Below are positions 6,613-14,700 of a stretch of 64,000 nt of DNA, piece by piece; position 1 is the stretch's first letter, and every line of letters begins with the position of its first letter. Below the pieces are notes generated by a model, which was given only the letters and a program-made list of their open reading frames with translations, was not told where the DNA came from and did not search any database. Position numbers and translations under genes: made by a program. Source of the DNA: Novosphingobium decolorationis (GTDB lineage: Bacteria; Pseudomonadota; Alphaproteobacteria; Sphingomonadales; Sphingomonadaceae); the NCBI RefSeq assembly GCF_018417475.1, contig NZ_CP054856.1:1519001-1583000 (forward strand), written 5' to 3'.

Positions 6613-8997
6613 ATGACAATGAAATTCTTGGCAAAGGTTTCGACAATACTCATGGCATCCTGCAGCACCATGGGATTGTCCATCCCGGCGCAGGCCCAGG
6701 AGCCGGCCGAGCCGCTGGCCGCGCAGGACGGGCAGGTGACCTTGCCCTATGCCGAGAAGAAGTTCACAGGCGCGGTCGGAACGACCTATCTCAATTCCGA
6801 CGCGCCGCAGTTTCCCGCACCGATCACCGCGCCCGAGGGGGCGCCCAATGTGCTCCTCGTCCTGCTCGACGACGTGGGCTTCGGACAGTTCAGCGTGACC
6901 GGCGGGGCAGTGCCTTCGCCCGCCATGGAAAAGCTTGCGGCGGACGGTGTCACCTACAATCGCTTTCACACCACCGCGCTGTGCTCGCCCACGCGCGCCG
7001 CCCTGCTGACGGGCCGCAACCACAACGTCTCGGGCACGGGCGTCATCACCGAGCTGGCGACGGGCTATGACGGCTATACCGGGATCATCCCCGCCGACAC
7101 GGCCACCTTCGCCGAGACGTTGCACCAGAACGGGTATGTCACCGCCTGGATCGGCAAGAACCACAACACCCCGATCTACGAGACCAGCGTGATGGGGCCC
7201 TTCAACCACTGGCCCAACGGGCTGGGCTTCGACTATTTCTACGGTTTCATGGCGGGCGACACCAACCAGATCCGCCCCTATCTCTACGAGAACCAGACCG
7301 CGGTCGGCACCCCGACGCGGGATGACTACATCCTCTCCACCGACCTTGCCGACAAGACTATCAACTGGCTCCAGCAGCTGGAATCGGTGCAGCCCGACAA
7401 GCCCTGGCTGGCCTACCTTGCGCCCGCGGCCACCCACGCTCCGCACCAGGCGCCGCCCGAACTCATTGCGAAGTTCAAGGGCCAGTTCGACATGGGCTGG
7501 GACGCCTACCGCGAGATGACCTTCCAGCGGCAGAAGGAGATGGGGATCATCCCGGCCGACGCGAAGCTGACCCCGCGGCCCAAGAGCCTGCCTGCCTGGA
7601 ACACTCTCGATGCCGACCAGAAGCGGCTCTACGCGCGGATGATGGAGGTCTTTGCGGCCTTCGGATACCAGGTCGATCAGGAAGTGGGCCGGGTCATCGA
7701 CTACGTGGAAAGCCTACCTGATGCCGACAACACGATGATCATCTACATTGTGGGAGATAACGGCGCCTCGGCCGAAGGCGGTTTTGACGGCACGCTCAAC
7801 GAGAACGCGTTCTTCAATTCCTACCTGATGACGCCAGACGACATGCTCGCGCGGATCGACGAGATCGGCACCGAGATGCACTTCAACCACTTCCCGGCGG
7901 CTTGGGCCTGGGCAGTCGACACACCCTTCCAGTGGACCAAACAGGTCGCCAGTCACCTGGGCGGAGTGCGCAACCCGATGATCGTGAAGTACCCGCGCGC
8001 GACTGCCGCCAAGGGGCAAGTGCGCGACCAGTTCGTCCACGTCATCGATGTCGCCCCCACGATCCTGGAGGCGGCGCACATCGCGCAGCCGCGCAGCGTG
8101 AACGGGGTCGAGCAGACCCCGATCCAGGGCAAGAGCTTCCTGCCCACTCTCAACGATCCCAGCGCCGAAGCCATCCGCAATATGCAGTACTTCGAGATGG
8201 TCACTAACCGGGCGATGTACCACGAGGGCTGGTGGGCGGCCTCGCTCGCCTTCGAACCCTGGGAGCCCGAGCGCGGTGAATTCGACCCGATGACCGCGAA
8301 GTGGGAACTCTACAACCTGGAGACCGACTTCAGCCAGGCGGTCGATGTCGCCACCAAGTACCCCGAAAAGCTGGAGGAACTGAAGGCGCTGTGGTGGGCG
8401 CAGGCGTCTGCCAACAAGGCGCTGCCGCTCGACTGGCGCGGGGCCGAGCGCTTCAGTGCGGAAGCCACCGGCAAGCCCAACCTGGCCGCGGGCCGCACCA
8501 CCTTTACCTACCACGGGATCATGGCGGGCCTGCCCGAGGCCTCCGCGCCCGATCTCAAGAACAAGTCCTTCAGCGTGACCGCCAATGTGATGATCGATGC
8601 CAACGCGAACGGCGTGATCTTCACCCAGGGCGGCAACACCGGCGGCTGGGCGTTCTACCTCAAGGACGGCCTGCTCAAGGCGGCGCACAACTTCATCGAC
8701 GTGGAGCGCTATGCGGTGGCGAGCACCACGCCGGTGCCAGCGGGCGAGCATCAACTGACGATGCAGTTCGCTTATGCGGGCGGCAGCGAGATGGGCAAGA
8801 ACGGCACGCTGACGCTTTCGGTCGATGGCCAGCAAGTGGCCACAGGACCCGTCGCGCGCACCACGCCCTTCAAGTACTCGCTGTCCGAGAACCAGGACAT
8901 CGGGACTGATACCGGCACTCCGGTGACGTACGACTACACCGGCCCCTTCACCTTCGAGGGTGTGCTCAAGGACGTCACCGTCAAATTGGGGAAATAG
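6613..8997 (+). CDS. Secreted arylsulfatase (type I sulfatase, S1 family)
   Basis: Type I sulfatases hydrolyse sulfate esters using a formylglycine made from cysteine. The 794-residue product starts with a Sec signal peptide (cleavage likely at AQA/QE). Metal-binding aspartates lie in LLDDVGFG (D86/D87), and the sulfatase signature CSPTRAALLTGR begins at C124. A further GDNGAS metal-site motif occurs near residue 380. The ATG at 6613 is preferred because it begins the signal peptide; an ATG at 6619 is also possible. The last 200 residues form a beta-rich domain common to the large bacterial arylsulfatases. No formylglycine-generating enzyme is in the window, so maturation must be supplied in trans or by another route. 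Confidence 0.9.
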   Translation: MTMKFLAKVSTILMASCSTMGLSIPAQAQEPAEPLAAQDGQVTLPYAEKKFTGAVGTTYLNSDAPQFPAPITAPEGAPNVLLVLLDDVGFGQFSVTGGAVPSPAMEKLAADGVTYNRFHTTALCSPTRAALLTGRNHNVSGTGVITELATGYDGYTGIIPADTATFAETLHQNGYVTAWIGKNHNTPIYETSVMGPFNHWPNGLGFDYFYGFMAGDTNQIRPYLYENQTAVGTPTRDDYILSTDLADKTINWLQQLESVQPDKPWLAYLAPAATHAPHQAPPELIAKFKGQFDMGWDAYREMTFQRQKEMGIIPADAKLTPRPKSLPAWNTLDADQKRLYARMMEVFAAFGYQVDQEVGRVIDYVESLPDADNTMIIYIVGDNGASAEGGFDGTLNENAFFNSYLMTPDDMLARIDEIGTEMHFNHFPAAWAWAVDTPFQWTKQVASHLGGVRNPMIVKYPRATAAKGQVRDQFVHVIDVAPTILEAAHIAQPRSVNGVEQTPIQGKSFLPTLNDPSAEAIRNMQYFEMVTNRAMYHEGWWAASLAFEPWEPERGEFDPMTAKWELYNLETDFSQAVDVATKYPEKLEELKALWWAQASANKALPLDWRGAERFSAEATGKPNLAAGRTTFTYHGIMAGLPEASAPDLKNKSFSVTANVMIDANANGVIFTQGGNTGGWAFYLKDGLLKAAHNFIDVERYAVASTTPVPAGEHQLTMQFAYAGGSEMGKNGTLTLSVDGQQVATGPVARTTPFKYSLSENQDIGTDTGTPVTYDYTGPFTFEGVLKDVTVKLGK

Positions 8998-9020
8998 TGC
9001 TGGCCACTTTGTTCGCTATT

Positions 9021-9050
9021 CCCGGGAACTGTTTCGCGATAGTTCCCGGG
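9021..9050 (+). terminator. Perfect 10-bp hairpin after arylsulfatase
   Basis: CCCGGGAACT and AGTTCCCGGG form a perfect stem around a 10-nt loop, 23 bp after the stop codon. No U-run follows, so it may be a transcript-stabilising structure or a Rho-dependent end. The remaining DNA up to 9420 holds repeat copy C and no gene. Confidence 0.5.
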
Positions 9051-9279
9051 TGCATTGGCAGCATATCACCGCATTATAGTGAAGCCGAGGCCTTGAGGCT
9101 GGGCCAGCCACGACTTACTAAATTGATGGATGCCGGAGCAGCCTGATCGGCAGCTTTCGGATAGGGCGCTAGCCGCTCTGAATGGCTAGAATGGGCGCCC
9201 AGCCGCCATAGCACCTACGCCCGCGAAACACAGGAAGCCAAGGGTGACGGCAGAGCGCCTATTCCTCGGCACGGCCTGC

Positions 9280-9318
9280 CCTCTTCGATTTCGGGAGCCC
9301 GAGGGCGATGGCCCTCGG
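9280..9318 (-). repeat. Dispersed palindromic repeat, copy C (inverted)
   Basis: CCGAGGGC-GATG-GCCCTCGG (9299-9318) is preceded on the + strand by TTCGGGAGC. This is the reverse complement of the palindrome plus GCTCCCGAA tail of the other copies. It diverges after the tail. Confidence 0.7.
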
Positions 9319-9426
9319 AATCATCCTTTTCCTCTTCCATTTCAGATGCCTGTCGTTTGGCTAACGCCTTCCCTTGACCGCACGGTCTACTAAGCCCCTC
9401 CCATGCAATTGGCCCAAGATATTACC

Positions 9427-9456
9427 TTGCACAAGCGAGGTATTTTGAACTACAAT
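9427..9456 (+). promoter_or_regulatory. Possible sigma70-type promoter of the yitT-like gene
   Basis: TTGCAC (9427-9432) and TACAAT (9451-9456) are separated by 18 nt in an AT-rich island 80 bp before the GTG start. This is a sequence match only. Confidence 0.4.
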
Positions 9457-9535
9457 TGCGCAACATAAAAACAGGGGCAGGATGATCCGGCGGCGCGGTG
9501 CCGGAAAGGCGCAAGGCTTTGAAGAGGATTGCGTT

Positions 9536-10207
9536 GTGACGGATACCCCTGTGCCCGCCGAGACCATGGAGCGGCCCGAATTGACCCGGGCGCGTCAGGG
9601 GGCGATTCCCGATGGCACGCCGCACAGCCTGTTCGAGGACGTCTATGCGCTGTGCGTGGGCACGGTCCTGCTCTCGCTGGGCGTGGTCATCCTGCAGAAG
9701 GCGGAACTTGCCACGGGCGGCGTTGCGGGCATGGCGCTGACGCTGAGCTACCTGACCGGCCTTCCCGTTGGCGTGCTCTACGGCGGCCTGACCCTGCCGA
9801 TGCTGGCCATTACCATCCGTTCCATGGGCCGCGCGTTTCTGGTCAAGACGCTGATCGTCACCTTCGGCGTCTTCGCGCTGACCGGGATCACCCCCCATGT
9901 CTTCGAGATCGCCCGGATCAGCACGCCGGTGGCCGCCATTGTCGGGGGCACGGTGATCGGCATGGGCGCGCTGGCGCTGGCCCGCCACGCCGCTGGCTCG
10001 GGCGGATCGGGCGCCATCGTCCTGTGGCTCTACCGCACGCGCGGGTGGAACGCGGGCCGTTCCCAGATGCTGTTCGATGCCTGCGTGCTCGCCTTCTCGC
10101 TCATCAGCCTCGACCTCACCCGCATGCTGTGGTCGCTCTTGGGTGTCGCGGCGACGGGCGGCATCCTTTACGTCTGGCACCGCCCGGGCCGCTACACCGG
10201 CTACTGA
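9536..10207 (+). CDS. YitT family (DUF161) membrane protein
   Basis: The 223-residue product has five to six hydrophobic segments and the YitT/DUF161 repeat pattern (ELATGGVAGMALTLSYLTG and related). It lacks the C-terminal DUF2179 domain of longer YitT proteins, as many proteobacterial members do. A GTG start at 9536 is preferred because GAAGAGG lies 9 nt upstream; an ATG at 9482 with AGGGG nearby would add 18 residues that look non-native. The role is unknown; the family is assumed to be a transporter. It converges on the SDR gene with 4 bp between stops. Confidence 0.8.
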   Translation: MTDTPVPAETMERPELTRARQGAIPDGTPHSLFEDVYALCVGTVLLSLGVVILQKAELATGGVAGMALTLSYLTGLPVGVLYGGLTLPMLAITIRSMGRAFLVKTLIVTFGVFALTGITPHVFEIARISTPVAAIVGGTVIGMGALALARHAAGSGGSGAIVLWLYRTRGWNAGRSQMLFDACVLAFSLISLDLTRMLWSLLGVAATGGILYVWHRPGRYTGY

Positions 10208-10211
10208 GACC

Positions 10212-10985
10212 TCACGAGAGCGCGGGGAAATTGGGCTGGCCGTTCGAGGCGCTCACCCCGCCATCGACCGGCAGGTTCACCCCCGTCACGAAGCGCGCAT
10301 CGTCCGAGGCCAGGAACGCGACGACATCGGCGACGTCCTCGGGCTCGCCGAAGCGCTTGATCGCCGCGCGCTGGTAGAAGGCCTCCTCGATCGCGGGGTT
10401 TTCCATCAGGTCGCCCGCCATCCTGGTGCGGGTCATCGCGGGGCACACCGCGTTGACGCGAATGCCATCCTGTCCCCATTCGAGCGCCATCGAGCGCGTC
10501 ATCTGCGTCACTGCGCCCTTCGAGGCGGTGTAGATGACCATGTTGTAGTCGCCCCCGATCCCGGAGGCGCTGGAGGTGAAGACGATCGCGCCCTTGCTCT
10601 TCTTGAGTTCGGCATAGGCCGCCCGCGCACAGCGCAGCGAACCTTTGACGTTGATGTCGATCACCCGGTCGATGTCCTCATCGCTCGCCTCGCCGAACGC
10701 CCCCGAAGTCGCGACGCCGGCGTTGGCGTAAAGCACGTCAAGGCCTCCGAATTTCGCCACCGCCCTGGCGACGAGATCGTCCGGAAACCCGATCTGCGCG
10801 ATATCGCCTGCGACACACAGCGTTCGGGCCGGATCCAGATCGGCCGCGAGTGCTTCCAGGTCCTCGCGCGAACGAGCGTTGAGAACGACGTTGGCGCCCT
10901 CGGAGGCGAAGCGGCGCGCGGCGGCCGCGCCGATCCCGCTCGAGGCGCCGGTGACAATGACGGTCTTGTCGGTGAAGCGTTGCAT
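10212..10985 (-). CDS. SDR family oxidoreductase
   Basis: The product is a classical short-chain dehydrogenase of 257 residues. The cofactor motif TGASSGIG is near residue 12, NAG near residue 87, and the catalytic Ser and YTASK are near residues 138-155; the C-terminus has the usual PVDGG element. NAAR after the second beta strand makes the NAD/NADP preference uncertain. The substrate cannot be told from sequence; close families include glucose 1-dehydrogenase-like and 3-oxoacyl reductase-like enzymes. AAGGACC precedes the ATG. Confidence 0.85.
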   Translation of the reverse strand: MQRFTDKTVIVTGASSGIGAAAARRFASEGANVVLNARSREDLEALAADLDPARTLCVAGDIAQIGFPDDLVARAVAKFGGLDVLYANAGVATSGAFGEASDEDIDRVIDINVKGSLRCARAAYAELKKSKGAIVFTSSASGIGGDYNMVIYTASKGAVTQMTRSMALEWGQDGIRVNAVCPAMTRTRMAGDLMENPAIEEAFYQRAAIKRFGEPEDVADVVAFLASDDARFVTGVNLPVDGGVSASNGQPNFPALS

Positions 10986-11096
10986 GTGGGGTCCTTGGGT
11001 TTTTCAGGATGCCCGTCTGTCGGGCCAGATGCCCTTGCAACGCACCGCCCCCGCGCCCGGCTCCCTGCAATCCGCGCATGCGCACATGCACCGTAT

Positions 11097-11133
11097 AAAA
11101 GGAAAGCCCCCCGGCACATATGCGCCGAGGGGC
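11097..11133 (-). terminator. Intrinsic terminator of the TorF porin gene
   Basis: Read on the minus strand, a 12-bp stem with two G-T pairs around ATAT (arms 11106-11117 and 11122-11133) is followed by TTTCCTTTT, 28 bp after the stop. Confidence 0.8.
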
Positions 11134-11160
11134 CCTCCTGCATTCCCGAAGGAAACGCGA

Positions 11161-11997
11161 TCAGAAGCCGGCCGAAACCTTGAAGACCACGGTCGAGCCG
11201 GAAATCACCGAGCCGTTCTTGCTCGAACGGAAGCCCGATCCGAGGTAGTTCGATTCCGAGCGCGAGATGTCGGTGTCGACATAGGCGACGCCGAGCGTCA
11301 GCGGGCCGAGCGCGTAGTCCGCTCCCAGGCTCCAGTCGATGTACTCGCCGGTCGGCGCGAGGCTGGTGCCCCAGGGGCCGAGGCCTGCATTGCCGTTCGA
11401 ATAGCCAAAGTGCGCGTTCAGCGTCAGCGGCGTGTCGGGGATCCCGGCGCTGAGGTCGGTGTGCAGGTAGAGGTTGTCGCCCTTGTCGCCCGGATCGTCG
11501 TAGCCGTCCGAGAAGCCGCTGTAGTACCAGGTGCCGAGCGCTTCCTGCTTGGGCGCATAGTTGATGCCCACGCCGATGTTCACAGGGCCCACGTCGCCCG
11601 ACACGGTCGCGTAGAGTTCGGCAAAGTCGGTGGTGTCGAGGCCGCCGGGGAACATGATCCAGGTCAGGCCCGCATCGACATTGAGACCGTTACCCAGGTC
11701 CGTGCTGTAGCCCGCGAAGAGGTCGAGCTCGGTGTTCGAGCCGCCGAAGGTGCCCCAGCCCGAAAGGTTCGAGCCCCAGGTACCGGCGTAGAAGCCGCTT
11801 TCATGGGTAACCTGGATACCCGCCTGGATCGCCATTTCGCGGTCGGTCATCGAGACGCCGCGATAGCGATAGTCGGTCACCAGGGTCGCTTCACCCGAGA
11901 CGGTGAGGCCGGAATCGTCCTGGGCTGCCGCAGGGTTGGCGACGGCGAAGCACGAAAGGGCAAGGCAGGCCGCGCCTGCGAGCATACGAATCTTCAT
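11161..11997 (-). CDS. TorF family putative outer-membrane porin
   Basis: The 278-residue protein has a signal peptide (MKIRMLAGAACLAL..., cleavage near AAA/QDD) and a beta-rich body of alternating aromatic/glycine strands ending in phenylalanine (KVSAGF), as expected for an outer-membrane barrel. The start of the mature part, VSGEATLVTDYRYRGVSMTD, is characteristic of the TorF/Gcw_chp family, which is common in sphingomonads. The ATG at 11997 begins the signal peptide; another ATG six codons upstream is possible. The substrate is unknown. The upstream region is rich in palindromes. Confidence 0.85.
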   Translation of the reverse strand: MKIRMLAGAACLALSCFAVANPAAAQDDSGLTVSGEATLVTDYRYRGVSMTDREMAIQAGIQVTHESGFYAGTWGSNLSGWGTFGGSNTELDLFAGYSTDLGNGLNVDAGLTWIMFPGGLDTTDFAELYATVSGDVGPVNIGVGINYAPKQEALGTWYYSGFSDGYDDPGDKGDNLYLHTDLSAGIPDTPLTLNAHFGYSNGNAGLGPWGTSLAPTGEYIDWSLGADYALGPLTLGVAYVDTDISRSESNYLGSGFRSSKNGSVISGSTVVFKVSAGF

Positions 11998-12130
11998 TTC
12001 TGGAACGTCCCTCATTTTTCATGTGGTTTTTACGTTCCATCCTGCGGCTCCCCCGCCGGGCCTTCACTTCGAGGTGGACCCGTTCCGAAACAGCAAGGCT
12101 CGGAATAAGCTTAACGCGGCCCTTTGCAAA

Positions 12131-12186
12131 TCACTTCGTTTCACAAGTGATCACTTTGATCTAATATTGTTGCCTTGTTGCAACAA
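12131..12186. promoter_or_regulatory. Palindrome-rich control region upstream of TorF gene
   Basis: Two perfect 12-bp palindromes, AAGTGATCACTT (12145-12156) and TTGTTGCAACAA (12175-12186), lie 140-190 bp upstream of the porin start. An additional TCACTT half-site is at 12131-12136. Two distinct symmetric sites suggest binding of two dimeric regulators. The 300-bp gap holds no gene. Confidence 0.5.
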
Positions 12187-12235
12187 ACGCATATTTGTCG
12201 TGCAAATAGCGCAATATTGGGACCACAAACGAATT

Positions 12236-12280
12236 CGGCTCTCCGCCCGGCCGGACCGATCCAGCGCGGGCGAAGAGCCG
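12236..12280 (-). terminator. 14-bp hairpin downstream of sulP
   Basis: CGGCTCTCCGCCCG (12236-12249) pairs with CGGGCGAAGAGCCG (12267-12280), one wobble, 33 bp past the sulP stop. It lacks a clear U-run, so Rho-independent function is uncertain. Confidence 0.5.
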
Positions 12281-12312
12281 CTTCACATTGCAAAACTCAG
12301 GGTAATGATGCC

Positions 12313-13851
12313 TCAGGCGCGCATGGCGGCCATGATCGAGGCATCGCCCGTAACGCGGTCCTCGTGCCCGCCCTGACGGCGGCGCGCGATCCACTCGGCC
12401 AGCGTTTCGGCCGTGGTGTGGTCCATGCCCTTCACGCGTTCGAGGTCGAGGTGAACCGGCTCGCCGTGGGGCTGGCGCTCGAGCACGGTGTTGAGCTTGG
12501 TCAGACCCAGGAAGGTCGCGGCCCCGTGCAGCTCGACGCGGCGGCCGTGTTCCTCGTCATGCTCATGCACCTTGAGACGGATGTCGCGAAGGTGCGGCAG
12601 CAGTTCGACGACCGAGAGCGCGAGGCCAACGAGAACGCCGGTCAACAGATCGGTGGTGACGACCAGCACGAAGGTCACCGCCCAGATCGCCGCAGGCAGA
12701 TAGCCGTGGTTCTTGTAGAGGTGCGTGACGTGCTTGAGGCTGACGAGGCGCCAGCCGGTGATCACCAGAACACCGCCGAGCGAGGCCATCGGCACTTCGC
12801 GCAGGAGCCAGGGAAGCAGCGCGATGAAGCCCAGGATCCAGATCCCGTGGAAGATCGTCGACAGGCGCGTCTTCGCCCCCGCCTGGACGTTCGCCGAGGA
12901 ACGCACGATGACACCCGTCATCGGCAGCGCGCCGACAAGGCCGCACAGCATGTTGCCGATACCTTGCGCGCTCAGTTCCTTGTCGTACCTGGTGCGCACA
13001 CCGTCGTGCATGCGGTCAACCGCCGCGGCCGAAAGCAGCGTCTCGGCGCTGGCGATGAAGGCGATGGCAAGCGCGGTGACAAGGAGCGCAGGGCTTGCAA
13101 GCGGGGCAAACCAGGCGGTGCTGGTGGGCAGCGCAAAGGCCGAGCCAATCGAGGCGGGCACCTCGATGCGCGCGACGTCGAGGCCCATGCCCCAGGCGAC
13201 TGCGGTGGCCGAGACGACGCCGAGCAGCGCACCCGGAACAAGCGCCATCGACTTGGGACGCAGCTTTTCCCAGCCGACCATCACGACAATGGTGAGGACG
13301 CCCAGGCCCAACGCGATCTCGGTCGCCGCGACGCTCGAGAAATCGAGGCCGAAGACGCGGCCGGGGATCGCGGCGAGGTTCTCGACGCCGTTGGAGAGCG
13401 GCTTCTCATCGAAGAGGATGTGGAACTGGCCGATCACGATGAGCGCACCGATGCCCGCCAGCATGCCGTGGACAACCGCCGGGCTGATCGCGCGAAACAG
13501 GCCGCCCAGCTTTGCCCAACCCGCCACGAGCTGGAGCACGCCCGCAAGCAGCAGCACGGGGCCGAGCGCCTCGAGCCCATGCTCGCGCACGAATTCGAAG
13601 ACGATCACGGCCAGACCCGCAGCGGGCCCGGAAACCTGAAGCGGCGAGCCTGCAAAGAGGCCCACGATGATGCCGCCGATGATGCCCGTCACCAGCCCCT
13701 TTTCGGGCGGCACGCCCGAGGCGATGGCAATGCCCATGCACAGCGGCATGGCCACCAGGAAGACCACGATCGAGGCGGTGAAGTCACGCCCGAAGTGCGC
13801 GAAAAGGCCGGAGCGCCCTTCGGACGCCGGCGCGGTGGGGGAGGTACTCAT
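12313..13851 (-). CDS. SulP family anion transporter, probable bicarbonate importer
   Basis: SulP proteins are inner-membrane anion permeases. The 512-residue product has about 10-12 membrane helices (residues 25-410) with the SulP features AGSPLQVSGPAAG and SAETLLSAAAVDRM, then a C-terminal STAS-like segment (HLDLERVKGMDHTTAETL). It overlaps the carbonic anhydrase stop by one base (TAATG), so it is translationally coupled. Pairing of a SulP transporter with a beta-carbonic anhydrase is a recognised arrangement for bicarbonate uptake; sulfate transport is the alternative. Substrate is inferred from context only. Confidence 0.85.
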   Translation of the reverse strand: MSTSPTAPASEGRSGLFAHFGRDFTASIVVFLVAMPLCMGIAIASGVPPEKGLVTGIIGGIIVGLFAGSPLQVSGPAAGLAVIVFEFVREHGLEALGPVLLLAGVLQLVAGWAKLGGLFRAISPAVVHGMLAGIGALIVIGQFHILFDEKPLSNGVENLAAIPGRVFGLDFSSVAATEIALGLGVLTIVVMVGWEKLRPKSMALVPGALLGVVSATAVAWGMGLDVARIEVPASIGSAFALPTSTAWFAPLASPALLVTALAIAFIASAETLLSAAAVDRMHDGVRTRYDKELSAQGIGNMLCGLVGALPMTGVIVRSSANVQAGAKTRLSTIFHGIWILGFIALLPWLLREVPMASLGGVLVITGWRLVSLKHVTHLYKNHGYLPAAIWAVTFVLVVTTDLLTGVLVGLALSVVELLPHLRDIRLKVHEHDEEHGRRVELHGAATFLGLTKLNTVLERQPHGEPVHLDLERVKGMDHTTAETLAEWIARRRQGGHEDRVTGDASIMAAMRA

Positions 13852-14540
13852 TATTCGGCAGCCTCTGCAAGTTCGGTGGCGATGCGCGCCTTGGCGCGCA
13901 GGGCCACGGGAAGTTCGCGATCTTCGCGCAGCGCCACGAATTCGCCAGTCTCACCATCGAGACCGAGAACCTGGCCGGCGTGGATGTCGACGAACCAGCC
14001 GTGAAGGGTGATTTCCCCGCGCGCGATGCCCGCCGCGACGGACGGATGGGTGCGCAGGTGCGCGATCTGCGCGATGATGTTTTCAAGCGTGATGGCGCGC
14101 ACGCGCTCCGAACCGGTCAGTTCGGGGTGGCAGGTCGAGACGATGTGCTCGGCCGCCGCGCCGTTCCGGAGCCAGCCTGCGACGTTGGGCATCGCCTCCA
14201 GCCCCGTGGGATCGGCCAGCGCCTTCATCGCGCCGCAGTCCGAGTGGCCGCACACGATGATGTCGCTGACACCGAGCGCGACCACGGCGTACTCGACCGT
14301 CGAGGTGACACCGCCGTTGTGGGTGGAATAGGTGGGCACGATGTTGCCCGCGTTGCGGCACACGAACAGGTCGCCGGGCTGCGCCTGCATGATCTGCTCG
14401 GGCACGATGCGCGAATCCGCGCAGGAAATCATCAGCGCCTTGGGCGACTGACCATGGGTGGCGAGTTTCCCGAACAGCTCACTGCTGGCCGGAAAGATGG
14501 ACTTCTCGAAATGGAAGACGCGACCAATGAGTTCGTTCAC
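13851..14540 (-). CDS. Beta-class carbonic anhydrase
   Basis: The enzyme interconverts CO2 and bicarbonate with a zinc centre. The 229-residue product has the zinc ligands Cys40 (CADSR, with the Asp42-Arg44 dyad), His99 and Cys102 (CGHSDCGAM). It has no signal peptide, so it should act in the cytosol. It is the first gene of a two-gene operon with the SulP transporter and lies just downstream of a two-component system on the same strand. A motif about 100 bp upstream is shared with the region upstream of that response regulator. Confidence 0.95.
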   Translation of the reverse strand: MNELIGRVFHFEKSIFPASSELFGKLATHGQSPKALMISCADSRIVPEQIMQAQPGDLFVCRNAGNIVPTYSTHNGGVTSTVEYAVVALGVSDIIVCGHSDCGAMKALADPTGLEAMPNVAGWLRNGAAAEHIVSTCHPELTGSERVRAITLENIIAQIAHLRTHPSVAAGIARGEITLHGWFVDIHAGQVLGLDGETGEFVALREDRELPVALRAKARIATELAEAAE

Positions 14541-14638
14541 GTTTCGTCACCTCACAATAGGAATCGGGCAACCTGGCGCACACAGGCGCCAAGAATGCAC
14601 CGAAATCTATGTCAGGCAGGTGTCCGCCCATGTTCGTG

Positions 14639-14659
14639 AATGTAACGAAGTCTTGCTGA
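14639..14659 (-). promoter_or_regulatory. Shared 21-nt motif, copy 1 (upstream of carbonic anhydrase)
   Basis: The + strand reads AATGTAACGAAGT followed by CTTGCTGA. The same 21 positions with one mismatch occur at 17156-17176. Read toward the carbonic anhydrase, both copies are followed 14 nt after TTACATT by GACAC, so order and spacing are conserved beyond the core. It is probably a regulator site or promoter; a target of the adjacent response regulator is a natural guess. Confidence 0.5.
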
Positions 14660-14700
14660 TTGCATTCAGGGCAATATGCGTTGCAATTTCCGAAACAAAG

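Noticed and set aside
12175..14004. 609-codon open frame antisense to sulP and the carbonic anhydrase
   Set aside because: Arg/Gly/Asp/His-rich mirror frame of two certain genes.
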